DNA of 64,000 nt from Trogon surrucura. Its lineage: Eukaryota > Chordata > Aves > Trogoniformes > Trogonidae. Location: NCBI GenBank assembly GCA_020746105.1, contig CM036620.1, positions 40,699,206 to 40,763,205 of the forward strand, given 5' to 3'. Shown here one piece after another: positions 14,571 through 26,625 of the stretch. Every line of letters begins with the position of its first letter. The stretch's first letter is position 1. Under the pieces are notes generated by a model, which saw only the letters and a list, made by a program, of their open reading frames with translations, made no database searches and was not told where the DNA came from. Made by a program: the position numbers and the translations under genes.

Positions 14571-17430
14571 TGTGTCTCTCTGACTATGGGGTTTGAGTGT
14601 TTGAAACTGTTCTGTGTTCTAAATTGTAGTCTCAGTAAATTCAGACATTATAAATGAAATAACTTGAGGTGAAATATATAAAAGCAGAACTCAAAAAGAA
14701 AGAATAACCAGAGTGGAAAGAACAGGGGGCTAGGAGTTGAAATAGTTCTTCAACTGGAAAGCTAAAACATTTGGAAATGTATTTTTTCCTCAGAGAAACT
14801 CTTGAAGATAATATTAAAACAAAGTGTCACTATCAAACTCTGGTCTCGGTTTGTCATAGTGCCTTATTTTAATGAACTTCTTTCTATAATCAGTTCTTTC
14901 ATAGTGTTTACTTCCATTGTTGTCTGCCTTCATTTTCCTTGTATTTTTTTTATTGCTTTTAAGAAAAATTACTAAATTGTTCTCAATTACTTTGCATAAT
15001 GATTGATGACAGTGTCTTGTTTAATCATTTTCTGACATTTTTGTCTGCTGGGCTATACACAGAAGTGTAGCATTTGTTAATAGGGACAGTAACTGCAAGT
15101 ACAAACAATTCTCTTTTTTTATTGATGAGAAAGTTGCATCAGGTCATGTGTAAAGCTACAGGTTCGTTTTGTAGAGAACATTTAGTATTGATTTATTAGT
15201 CTAGGTTTAAACAGCAAAAAAGATCAGAGTTTCATTACGTTTCCTTGGTAGCCAAGGCCAGACCTGATCAGGAGGACATTTGCATTCTCACAGTCATCCT
15301 AAATTTTCCTTTTTGGGTATGGTTTTTGCATTCTTAGGAAATGAACTGAGAATTAACAGTTAACTCCAACAGGCACAGGTAAAAATTCAGAATATCTTGT
15401 TCTAAAAGCAATTTATTAGTAGCAAAGTATTAATTTGCCCAGAACCATTAGATAGTCCTTAGAAGGCAGGAAAAGTGTGACCTCGTATTTAACCAATTTG
15501 TTCTTTTGCAGTCTCTTAAGACTTTTTTCAGGATCCAGTCTATGTTAGCCATCACATCATTGCAAGGACTGTTTGCTCCCCTGGTAAATTTGATCTGTAC
15601 ATTTTGAGAGTGTTTGAGAGCCTTTCCTTTTATGTAATTTTTGTTTTGTGGATTGAAGTAACTTCATCTTTTACTTAAATTAAATTTATTTTTCCTTCTG
15701 CAGCAGCACTATTCTCCAAAATGAGTAAATCAAGAGTAAGTATTTTTGATATGGCACTTTGAGACTCAAAGTAAGAATTATCCAGCCTGTGAGTCTGAGG
15801 CTGATCCTGTAATAATAATTATCTTTCCTCAAATACTGCTGCTCGTATCTATTCCATTACTCTCGCTACTCATGCTGTCATCAGGGAGAAAAATAGTTGA
15901 GTGCTAAATCTTCTCCACTGTATATATGAACAGAGATAATGAAAACTTGTTGGACTCCATTTGGGGACATAATTTGACCTTTCTTGTAAATTCTGTCAAA
16001 ACTGCTCTGTAAATGGGAAAGAAACAATGACAGAGGATACACATCATTGTCCTTACTAAATCTACGGAGACTACTTAGGGAAGATAATGATGACACACAT
16101 TAACTCTGACAGGTATCACTTTGAAACAGTGGAATTTCCTTTTGAGGAAGTTTCTAGGACATTTCTAGTTCAATGCCTTTTGTGAAGGGCCTGGCCATGC
16201 TGTTTTGGACTGAGTATGCTCATATGTTTACTGTGCAAATACATACTTTCCCATTCGTGATCGTACAAAGGCAACACTTGGTCTAAAGGGTTCATGGACT
16301 GAATTAAGCTTGTATGTGTAATAAGTTAGTTTGTATAATGACCTCTAATAAGTTAGTTTGCAGCATTGCAAATAAATTAATAAAACACCATTTGTTGTAT
16401 GCAAACTACTTACCCACATGCACCATTTTTCTGAGTTTATTGTTCTTATATCAAATTTGTGTTGATAAAAATATAAGTGAATGAAATGAGGCTTTCTGGT
16501 TAAAAATAGCCAGACCCAGCCAGACCAGTGAAGTCAGTGAATTGAAGAGGGATACCAATGTCTTTAATGTTGGAAAAGGAGCACTGTATGTGTACTCTAC
16601 TGCACATTTATTGCTTATTAAAAACTTGCATAGACCCTTATTCCTGAAGGTATTTATTCAGCTCTTAAGAGCTTCACTTAATCTAAAGTTCACTAGGTGG
16701 TTTAAAGTTGGTTTAGGTGTTTATGCCCAGAATTGTTATTCAAAAATTCTAAGCATTTTGATGCCATGGCTCAGTGCAATTTTAAAGTATTTTTTGGATG
16801 CCTTCTTGATTAGCCTAAATCTATCTCTTTGGTTGTACAGAAAGTTGTTATGGCATTTTTTAAACCCCAGCAGAATCCAGTAACCAGATGACACTCTCTT
16901 TAATTTTTCTGCAGGCCTGATTATTACACATCTTAAACACAGACAAGGTCTTGTTCCTCAGGAAATACAACTGTGACAGTTCTGTTTCAGGGAAATGTTA
17001 TGTTTTATAAAATCAACTATTGTGTAGACTATTTACCCGGAAAATTGGAAAACCAGTGATTGTTCGGAGGAGAAATAGATGTGAATACTTCAGCTGCTAG
17101 GAGAGTAATTCATTTCCCTTATGCTTTTTGTGTGTTTTGTCTCACTATTATTAAATTCTCTTTCCTAAGAAGTAATTGACAGGTCATCTCAAATAAGAAT
17201 TACAATATACCCTACTTAAGGACATTACCTAGCCCAAGGAGAATTTCTACCTTTTCAACCGTCTTTTTCATCTGTTATAACCATGAAAAAGAAGTGGAAA
17301 TAAGCCAAGTATAATGCCAGCTTACATACAGGTTATTTTTATTTGTATAAATGTTTAGAATTAAAAAGAAAATTCTTAGGAAACGGAAAATCTGTCTGGT
17401 GCGATTTTTTTTCAGTGAAGTATTTTGAGA
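14571..17430. other. AT-rich unique DNA
   Basis: About 2.9 kb without a recognised gene. A 15-base direct repeat (TAATAAGTTAGTTTG) occurs at 16319-16333 and 16346-16360. A weak micro-exon-like splice pair at 15704-15735 is listed separately. Confidence 0.6.
15704..15735 (+). other. candidate micro-exon (splice-site pair only)
   Basis: The acceptor TTTTTCCTTCTGCAG ends at 15703 and the donor AAGA|GTAAGT begins at 15736, enclosing 32 nt. The segment contains an ATG followed by AGTAAATCAAGA. No protein family can be recognised from five codons. It is most likely a chance pairing. Confidence 0.08.
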
Positions 17431-19508
17431 AATCACAGAATCACAGAATGTTAGAGGTTGGAAGGGACCTCAAAGATCATCTAGTCCAACCCCCCCGCCA
17501 GAGCAGGATCACCTACAGTAGAGTGCACAGGAACGCGTCCAGGCAGGTTTTGAATGTCTCCAAAGAAGGAGATTCCACAACCTCCCTGGGCAGCCTGTTC
17601 CAGTGCTCGATCACCCTCACAGTGAAAAAGTTTTTCCTCGTATTTTTATGGAACCTCCTGTGTTCCAGCTTCCACCCATTGCCCCTTGTCTTGTCACTGG
17701 ACGCCACTGAAAAGAGTCTGGCTCCATCCTCCTGACATTCCCCCTTGACGTATTTATAAACATTAATGAGGTCACCCCTCAGCCTCCTCTTCTCCAAGCT
17801 AAAGAGACCCAGCTCCTTCAGCCTTTCCTCATAAGGGAGATGCTCCACTCCCTTCCACCATCTTTGTGGCTCTGCGCTGGACTCTCTCAAGCAGCTCCCT
17901 GTCCTTCTTGAACTGAGGGGCCCAGAACTGGACACAATATTCCAGATGCGGCCTCACCAGGGCAGAGTAGAGGGGCAGGAGGACCTCTCTTGACCTACTT
18001 GCTACTCCCCTTCTAATACACCCCAGGATGCCATTGGCCTTCTTGGCCACGAGAGCACACTGCTGGCTCATGGTCATCCTGCTGTCCACTAGAACCCCCA
18101 GGTCCCTTTCCCCTGCGCTGCTCTCCAGCAGGGCAGTCCCCAACCTATACTGGCACATGGGGTTATTTTTTCCCAAGCGCAAAACTCTACACTTGCCCTT
18201 GTTGAACTTCATAAGATTTCTCCCCGCCCAGCCCTCCAGCCTGTCCAGGTCTCTCTGAATGGCTGCACAGCCTTCCGGTGTGTCAACCACTCCTCCCAAT
18301 TTTGTATCATCAGCAAACTTGCTGACAACATTCTCTAATCCCTCATCCAGATCATTGATAAATATATTGAAAAGCACCAGCCCGAGCACTGACCCCTGAG
18401 TGACCACACTAGACACAGGCATCCAGCCAGACTCAGCCCCATTGACCACAACTCTCTGGCTTCTTCCCTTCAACCAGTTCTCGACCCACCTCACTACTTG
18501 GTCATCCAGACTACACTTCCTCAGTTTACCTATGAGGATGCTGTGGGAGACGGTGTCAAAGGCCTTGCTGATGTCCAGATAAACCACATCCACTGCATGG
18601 CCACCATCCATCCACCTGGTTATGTCTTCGTAAAAGGCTATCAGGTTGGTCAAACATGACTTCCCCTTGGCAAAGCCATGCTGACTGCTCCTAATAACCT
18701 TCTTATCCTTGATATGCCCAGAGACAGCATCAAGGATAAGATGTTCCATCACCTTTCCAGGGATGGAGGTGAGGCTGACCGGTCTGTAGTTACCGGGGTC
18801 ATCCTTCCTGCCCTTCTTATAGACTGGAGTGACATTCGCTTTCCTCCAGTCTTCAGGCACCTCACCTGTTACCCACGACTTACCAAAGATGATGGAGAGT
18901 GGCCTAGCAATGACTCCCGCCAGCTCCCTCAGCACCCGTGGGTGCATCCCATCAGGGCCCATGGATTTATGAATGTTCAAGTGTTCAAACTGATCCTTAA
19001 CGCACTCCTCATCAATCCGGGCAGACTCCTCCTTTGTCATGACTTCCTCTGGGGCCTCAGGGGACTGAGGCTCCTAAGGACGGTCTCCAACAGTGTAGAC
19101 AGAGGCAAAGAAGGCATTCAGCAACTCTGCCTTCTTTCTGTCCTCAGTCTCCAGGGCACCCACCTCATTCAACAGAGGGCCTACATTGCCTCTAGTGATA
19201 GTTTTGTCAGCAATGTACTTGAAGAAGCCCTTTCTGTTGTCTTTGACCTCCCTTGCAAGTTTTAACTCCAAGGAGGCCTTAGCTTTTCTGATTACCTCCC
19301 TACACTCCCTGACAGCTGTCCTGTACTCCACCCAAGTGGCCAGCCCTTCCTTCCACAATTTATACACCCTCCCTTTCCACCTGAGTCTGCCCAGCAGATC
19401 CCTGCTTAACCATGCAGGTCTCCTGGATCTCTTTCTTGATTTCCTACCTGATGGGATGCACTGATCCTGAGCCTCGAATAAGTGGTCTTTGAATGCCAAC
19501 CAACTAAA
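17431..19508 (-). mobile_element. CR1 LINE, about 2.1 kb, 5'-truncated, RT domain retained
   Basis: Long minus-strand CR1. Its 3' end is at the left (TCACAGAATCACAGAATG at about 17433-17450), followed leftward-to-rightward by the 3' UTR and then the ORF2 C-terminal half. The 5' edge lies at about 19505, inside the linker between endonuclease and reverse transcriptase, where the peptide SWLAFKDH begins. The same linker (SWLAFRDC) appears in the 5'-complete copy at the right edge of the window, which anchors the truncation point. No clear target-site duplication is visible, as usual for CR1. It carries the whole RT region but no endonuclease, ORF1 or promoter, so it was inactive on arrival. Confidence 0.96.
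17513..19505 (-). pseudogene. CR1 ORF2 remnant: reverse transcriptase and C-terminal domain, broken
   Basis: Three pieces of one reading path run from right to left. The first (19505 to 19074) covers the linker with CIPSGRKSRKRSRRPAWL and ends at a TAG at 19074-19076. The second resumes eleven codons later in the same frame (ATG at 19040) and runs 403 codons to 17829. It holds the RT core: MGPDGMHP near residue 27, YLDISKAFD with catalytic Asp at 156, QGSVLG at 215-220 and FADD at 242-245. The third lies in another frame (to 17513) and carries [12 protein letters not shown] and [11 protein letters not shown]. The change at about 17850-17870 fits a net one-base insertion. So there is one nonsense codon and one frameshift in about 2 kb. 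Residues around the QGSVLG box ([13 protein letters not shown]) differ from the usual proline-rich form, another sign of decay. The plus-strand frame of 195 codons at 18678-19265 is its antisense shadow. Confidence 0.93.
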
Positions 19509-21114
19509 GAATATTTTAGTTAATTTCTTCACAAAGCTTTTCCCAAATGGAACAAGCAAAATATTACTTATGAACTATGTTAAACGACCACTGTTTTACG
19601 TTGCAGAAGAACTGTTCCACAAGAATAGTAATCCAATGCTGAATTTTATAGATTAAACAAAAAAAAAACCAACAAAACCAAAAACTCTATACTGATATGT
19701 GTAGAATTCTAAGAAGTGTCTATTGATTATTTTCTACACAAAGGATTATTTTTATTCTGATAAATCAGTTCTTGCCTCTTTGTCTTTCCTTGACTCCAAC
19801 AGAAACTATACTTGTTTAAATAACTAAGAGTATATATAGTTTTTTTTTTGTTACGGTAAATGGGAGGAAAGAAAAGTTGTAAGTATTTTGTGATAGAATA
19901 GTTTAGATATTGTAATAGGCCTCTTTAAAAAAAAAAACCAAAAAAAAACCCCATTAACTTGAAGACTATCCTGCTCTGTTCCCTGTGCATTCAAAGAAAC
20001 AAACCTGAGAAAACTAGATATTGGTCCGGAAAATGTTCATAAAATCTTTATATGGCTCTCTTAATATTATTTTTCCATTTTTTTTTCCAATCATACATGC
20101 TAAACCAATTGAGTATACTTTAAAAAGCTACCAAGAATCAAAGTACAATCACTACATTTAAATATATTTCTACACATGAGCATTGTAATTCTTTCTCTCT
20201 TATACTCAGTAGTCATGGTTACAATAGTCCTAGACTGGAACGGCTTCTGCTTTAAGTTCTTTATGATCCTGCTGTGGCTATAAGAAGCAAAATTAGTTCT
20301 AAGACTGATGTATACACAGACTGTGGTCTGTGTCTAAAACTATGTTTTTTCTCTATGGTCTCCACTTCCAGGTGCCTTAAATGGGTGGTTTTTGTTAGCA
20401 TGCATCATAGCTGCTGTCAGAAAGGCAAAGATATCTCTGATTTGTGGTGGCGACTGCACTTAAAAAAGAGTCGTGGTTGCTGTCTCTTGAATTAAAACAA
20501 AACAAAATAAACCAAACAGATGTCTGTGATTCTGTCTCCTGGTCAACTGGTCAAAACTACCTTAATATATTGGGCAGCTGAGTAGATAACTGTACAGTAA
20601 TATTCATTTACTTAGTTTTTACCAGTTCTGATAAATAAAGGGAGCTGCTGATATGTAGAAACTACAGGGTAAAAATCTTAGTTCTGAGCAGTTCTGCTCC
20701 TGCAATAATTGCAGATCACTTTTCTTTAATCCATCTCCGAGCATACTTTTGTGGGAGATGTTCGCTTCCGTTGCATCTTGATTTTATTTTTTTTTCCTTA
20801 TTCTCCCTCTTCATTTGCTTTGTGAACCATCAAATGTCAAGGTGTAGATTTTTGATTAGCACAGTTGTAAAGATTGCTGTATTTTCCTTCCTACCCAGTG
20901 CTACTGTGTCATTTCGAGTGATTGTGGCCTCTCTCTCACTGGCTTTTCTACTACTGCTCTCTCCTTGCAGTTTTGCACAGAAGAGAAATACACCTGTATT
21001 TACACATCTGTAGTAATTTGGTGAGATCTTTAGTGGCATGGCAAGTGCAAGGCTGAATTCAGTGCTAACATTCTTTCTCTGATGAACAAATAAAACTTCA
21101 CTCAGAACAAATGA
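19509..21114. other. AT-rich unique DNA
   Basis: About 1.6 kb between CR1 copies. A-rich patches with CC interruptions lie at about 19657-19682 and 19927-19953. Short open frames (for example 20274-20495 and 20771-21013) are not recognised. Confidence 0.6.
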
Positions 21115-22057
21115 AGAGCAATTTGTTCAATATCTTCATCAATGACCTAGATGAGAAGATAGAGTGTACCCTCAGCAAGTTCACTGATGATACAAAACTG
21201 GGAGGGGCGTCTGACACACAGGAAGGCTGTGCTGCTATCCAATGAGGTCTGGACAGGCTGGAGAGTTCAGCAAAGGGGAATCTCATGAAGTTCAATAAAG
21301 ACAAGTGTAGAGTCCTGCATCTGGCAAGGAATAACACCAGGAACCAGTACAGATTAGGAGACGTCCTGCTGGGAAGCAGCCCCATGGAGAAATGCCTTGG
21401 AGTCCTAGTGGACAGTAGGTTGTCCGTGGGACAGCAAAGTGCCCTTGTGGCCAAGAGGACCAATGGTATCCTGGGGTGCATTAAGAAAAGTGTGTCCAGC
21501 AGGTCTGGGGAGGTTCTCCTTCCCCTCTACTCTGCCCTGGTGAGACCACACCTGGAACACTCTGCGCAATTTTCAAGAGAGACAGAGATCTATTGGAGAA
21601 AGTCCAATGGAGAGCTACGAGGATGATTAAGGGACTGGAACATCTCTCCTATGAAGAGAGACTGAGAGAACTGGGGCTGTTTAGTCTTGAAAGGAGATGG
21701 CTGAGAGGGGATCTTATTAATGAGAGGTGGGTGTCAAGAGGAAGGTGCCAGTCCTGTCACAGTGTTGCCCAGTAAGAGGACAAGGAATAATGGGTATAAG
21801 CTAGAATATAGGAAGTTCCACCTCAACATGAGAAGAAAATTTTTTACTGTGAGGGTGACAGAACACTGGAACAGGCTGCCCAGAGAGGTTGTGGAGTCTC
21901 CTTCTCTGGAGACTTTCAAAATCTGCCTGGATGCATTCCTGTGTGACCTGCCCTAGGGGATCCTGCTCTGGCAGGGGGTTTGCACTAGATGATTTCTAGA
22001 GGTCCCTTCCAACCCCGAACATTCTATGATTGTATGATTCTGTGATTCTATGATTGT
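21115..22057 (+). mobile_element. CR1 LINE, 3' 0.94 kb, frameshifted ORF2 tail
   Basis: Plus-strand CR1 starting inside the RT domain at [11 protein letters not shown] (about 21128) and ending in ATTCTATGA/ATTCTGTGA octamers at about 22020-22057. The C-terminal RT part reads MKFNKDKCRVLHL, then [10 protein letters not shown], then [16 protein letters not shown] at about 21243 already breaks the frame. Compared with the copy at 41165, about 13 bases are missing after GCAATTTT near 21574, which breaks the frame there too. The following pieces (21593-21775, 21720-21956) carry the [14 protein letters not shown] and [19 protein letters not shown] motifs. ORF2 is therefore dead. The 3' UTR reads CCTAGGGGATCCTGCTCTGGCAGG, shared with 41165 and 17431. 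Confidence 0.95.
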
Positions 22058-25000
22058 GATCTGCATTAGGATGGTTGGGATACTAGCTGGGTCCAAACCA
22101 GCAAAAACTAAACCAATTCAGGACTAGAGGGACAGCTAAAAGGAGGCTAGAGGGAACAGAATTGCTACTGAAGAAGAAACACAAGTAGGCTGAGGGGAAG
22201 ACAGCTTGAGCAATCTTTTTGCTGTGGTCAGAATCTTGAGGTTGTAAGGTTTATTCATAGTGTTTGAATGTTGCATAGTGCTCTGTAAGTATGTACAGAA
22301 TAGTGGAAAAAATAGGGAAAGTCTACCATGGTTTCCAGAATTACTAATGTAAAAGTAATGAAATTACTTACTGAGAGAAATTTGACTTCAGTGTGCTGAA
22401 GAATAAGTGTTCAGCTGGGTTTGGAACAGCCAGAGGGAATATTTTTCTTGGTTTAAGATTCGGGTTTTTTTGCAAAAAACCCACAAGTGTTCTTTCTTGC
22501 ATGTAAATATTTCCAGTCTCTAATGGTGCTTAAATTAGATTTTATTCATACTTAAATCAGTACATTGGAGAATTGTCTGATATCTACTCAGAAATGCATT
22601 TCAATTAATTAATTTTTCTAAGTTTTTTATAATACTATACTAGGGGCACCAGAACAAACTCTAGCAATTTACGAGGATTAAGGTGTAGAATTTTTTTTAT
22701 TTTTATTTTTTCATCTCCAAATTTAATCATTGGGTCTGGTGCTCATCCTGCCAAATTTTTGCAGCTGATCAAAATAGGAGTTAATTTTATGTGTTTAGTG
22801 TCAGATTATTAAGTAAGGTTAAGTTAGTAAGATTTGCTTCTACTTGAGTGCTGCTGAAAGATAAGCAGGAAACCCAAAGTACAAGGCTAGAACCTATTTG
22901 TGTGCAGCAGCGGAATGTGAGTAATATTACATTCTTTAGCCATCTGAGCAGATTTCTGCTTTTCCCTGAATCAAGCATGACCAAAAAAGGAGTGTAATGA
23001 AAGGAAGAGAAATTATGTAGCTATCCTGAAATTTAAAGACAATCTAAAGATGGAAACAGCCATTGACTTTACAACATGAATTAACTGATGGGATTATCCA
23101 CTTCATAAGAGTGTAAAGTAGTTGCCTGTTTAAAGTGAAGACTGGGTAGGGGCAGAGGTGGGAGAAATCTCCTAATAGAATTTTTTCCTGAATTTTTATG
23201 CTATTTGTCTCAGAGACAGCTGTTATACATAAAAGATACTGAAACACAGGTAGGGTTGAATTAATGGTGTTCAGCAGAGACAGGAGGAAAGTGTAAAAGA
23301 TGAGAAAGCGTCATAAGGTCTGTGGAGATTTCTGTATGTGATGCAGAATCATAGCAGTGGCAAAGCCAGGTAAAGGAGTTAGAAGGGTTTCATATGTCTC
23401 CTCAGGAGATTGGGGTCCTGTGGAGAAAATTATATGAAATAACATCACTAAGGTTTCTACTACCAATTGTAGGCATTTGGAGGGCTACCTGGATTCTAAC
23501 CTCCAGTTTTTGGTGTTTGACTGTGAAATCACTGTGGTAAAATAAAACTTTTTTAAAAATTAATTGCTACTATTGAATCTTAATAATGTGAAATTTGTTA
23601 TCATGTAAAAAACAATCCACTTTTCTGTCCATATGCAATAGATATCTAAGGACATAATCTGAATAATAACCTTTAATAAATTATTTTAAAATCATACCTA
23701 CAGTAATACAGAGTCATAGAATCTTTCAACTACCAGATTCATGCTGTGTACCGTACAGAAAGTAATTAAAAATGGGTGCAAAGTGACACATTAAAATAAA
23801 GAAAGTTTGAACTTCTAAAGTAGATAATTTGTAGGACACTTTAGCAAGCTTTCCAACTTATGAAGAATAAACATTTTTCAGTGATTATTTTTTTCAGACA
23901 TGTCAGCTATTTAGACATCTCAGAATTGTACCTGTCAAAGAAAAATAAAATCAAATTAATGACAGCATATACATCTTTCTTGTCCAAGTGAAAAAAATAT
24001 TCTGATTAGAAATACTCCCCTGTGTATACCAGGAAAGAAATTTTCTTTTATGTAAGAGTGCAAAATGAAAAAAATAAATCTCTGCATGCTGAGACATGAT
24101 ATCCTATAGAACAATATTCAATGACTAAATGCCATCTTCCAAAATCTTGTCAGGGTTTTTTTTTGCAAAAATAAGCATTTTTCTTAAATAATAATGAGAT
24201 CTAGCTGTCAGATAAGACAAGCTAAATGTGTTATCAGAGAAAATGGCAATTAGATATGTATATTACATGGTATTTGCCTGGGAGTCTCTTCATTTATCAG
24301 CAAGGAGAATGGAGCACTGCAAACATGGCAAAACTGAGTTTCATGCCAGCTTTGCAAAGATTTTCTACTATTCTTATTGTCATATAATTAGAGGCTTTTC
24401 TCTCTGCAGAAATTGGGTATACCACATAGAGTATGACCTAGTAATGGATGAGCTGCTAGACAAGCTGCCACAAGGGTGATCCTCCTGTACTTGTTTTTCT
24501 GAGCGACTGAATTAGATTTGAATTCGTGTTCACGTTGCCAGAATGCCAACACTGTTAACCGCTTCACACTATTAATCACTTCGATTTTGGATACATGGAC
24601 CTAAAATCTGTATACGTGACTGAAAGTTATTTCCCTGGGGTACTCTATAGATAAATGCATGCTTTAGGAAGCGAGCCAGCTAAAACAACTGAGTCATACT
24701 AATTTTTCGCTCATATGTACAAAATCCTCTTTCCAGTCTCTTTCTTTATCAATGCAGAATTCATCTCTGGTCTATATTTTATTTTTGTGTCTATGTTCTT
24801 TTTATCTGTCCCAAGTACTTTGAAGACTGTAAGACAGTTTTTTTATTTTAACAAGTTTTACTAGCTTAAAGCTTTAGAGATACTACAGGTCATCTCTTCT
24901 ATTTCATTCCAGGTGACATCTCCTCTCCAAGTAAGCAGTGGAGATAAGCTTGCTCCTATGTTTCATATAGTATTTTTTTTCTTTATAAAAAGCCCTTCTT

Positions 25001-25594
25001 GTTCTCTTAAAACATTTGTTTTCTACATGCTCCTATTTATTCTCTGGTAAGTAAGAATTGAAATAGAAAAGCGTGTTCCTAATGCAGTTTCATCCATGTC
25101 ATGTAGTCAAGGCTTCTCCGGTGACACTGTAGATCTGTTTTAGTGGTCACTCTTTTTTTTCATGCCTGTCAATTGGCATCCAAGTTTCTCTTCATTTCCA
25201 ACTTACGAAGAATTCTGTCCTTGTCTATGTTCTTCTGTAAAAATTGTGATCAGGATTCTTTCATATTTTTACCAATTTTTGTATTTGCTTAACTTAATAT
25301 TTATTTATTTTACCTATATTACTAATGGTCCCTAATACCCCCTTTATAGTTTTCTTTACTCTGTCCTGCTAACATAACCCATGAATTTTATTAGTAGTTA
25401 TGAAAGCCATTAATAAGAAATTTGGCTGCAACTGAAATTTTTGCTGTTTGCTTGCAATAAATATTGGAATTTTGACAGTTTTTACGTTGGTAACCACATT
25501 AAAAAAAATGTCTGTCTGAGTTTTGCTTTGGAAACTCACAGTGGCATCAGTATATCTGCATATGTTTTCCTCTGTCCTGGTTAAAGACTACCAA
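22058..25594. other. AT-rich unique DNA
   Basis: About 3.5 kb. Only short, unrecognised open frames are present. A motif resembling a CR1 3' end (GAGTCATAGAATCTTTCAAC, about 23710) is too short to call. No RNA genes or LTRs are seen. Confidence 0.55.
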
Positions 25595-25765
25595 GCTCTT
25601 CTTAGGGGCCCTTATATACTGTGTATCATGGGAAGAAATACCATGATTGGTCCATTTGGGTCACTTGACCCATCCTCTCCTCCCCATAGGCACAGCTGCC
25701 CCTCTTCCCCCACTATTATTGCCACCAGTGCCAGGCAGCCCCAGAAAACTTTTGTCCTTTCACCC
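25595..25765 (-). mobile_element. probable retroviral LTR fragment
   Basis: This GC-richer patch reads, on the plus strand, GCCCTTATATACTGTG, then AATACCATGATTGGTCCATTTGGGTCAC, then a C-rich CTCTCCTCCCC stretch. From memory, this order (TATA-like box, ATGGTAT/ATACCAT-like box, ATTGGTC, TTTGGGTCA, C-rich tract) resembles avian ERV LTRs read antisense, and it parallels the central part of the better preserved LTR at 46217. The TATA on the minus strand would be TATATAAGG. Neither terminus nor a flanking duplication could be identified, so limits are approximate. Confidence 0.42.
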
Positions 25766-26344
25766 GAGATGTCTTCTCATTTAGTTCTTCTGAATTTTTA
25801 TCTGTAGAAGGTTTATCTGGATTTGATAGTAACCAGTAATTACAGTTTCATCCATGAAAAATTGTCAGTATAAAAGTGTTATAAAGTTTCAGGCTGCCTC
25901 TGCCCAAATTCCACAGTAACAGTAATGCAGGCTCTCTAACACTAGTTGACTTGTGTCAGTGTCATGATGCCAGCAACATTTGCTTACGGGTTTGGACCTT
26001 TGTGCCAGCCTCACTCTGCTGAAGAAAAATGTGGGGAATTAGAAGTTGAATCATCTTATCATGATTGTTGGTTCTGCTCAGATGCTGTTTAGCTGTTAGT
26101 TCCAAAGACAATTGTATTGTCTCTTTTGTTGTCTTTTTAAAAAAAGAAAACAAACAACTGAAAAAAGAAACAAAGATCTATACAGCACATAGTAATTCAG
26201 TGTGCTTACATTAACCCAAGAAATGCTTTTACTCTATGTCACTTACTATACTGTAATTATATTATATATGTGTTATACTATTTTATGAGGTTTTCCAAAA
26301 TAATTGAGCTTCAGATACTGTCCATCTTGGAACTTTTAGCTATT

Positions 26345-26625
26345 AAATTGTCTCATAGCATCATAGGACAATTGCCTTTAGAATGCATCTCCAAAGGTCT
26401 TTAGTCCAGCCTTCTACTGAGAACAAGGTTGGCAAGGTTAGATGAGGTCACGCAGGGTTTTATCCAGTTGGATCTTGAAACCTCCAAGGATGGAAACTGA
26501 ACAACTTCTGTGACTAACCTGTTCCACTGCTTGACAGTTCCCATGGTGAAAACCAGTCCACACCTCCCTTGTTTTGACTTATACCCACTGACCTTATGTT
26601 TTTCTGGTATTGGGTGTTCCAAAAC
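26345..26625 (-). mobile_element. old, diverged CR1 3' fragment
   Basis: Minus-strand relic. The left edge has CATAGCATCATAGGA, a degenerate CR1 3' octamer end. Further right the minus-strand frame 26401-26622 includes MGTVKQWNRLVTEVVQFPSLEV, clearly related to the CR1 ORF2 text [19 protein letters not shown] but with many changes. It is much more diverged than the other copies in the window, hence an older insertion. The right limit is uncertain. Confidence 0.8.

Noticed and set aside
18678-19265. 195-codon plus-strand open frame
   Set aside because: It lies antisense to the CR1 ORF2 reverse transcriptase on the minus strand; length comes from the GC-rich codon pattern of that ORF.
23705-23740. 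GAGTCATAGAATCTTTCAAC as a CR1 3' end
   Set aside because: Only the octamer-like word matches; no 3' UTR or ORF2 text follows on either side.
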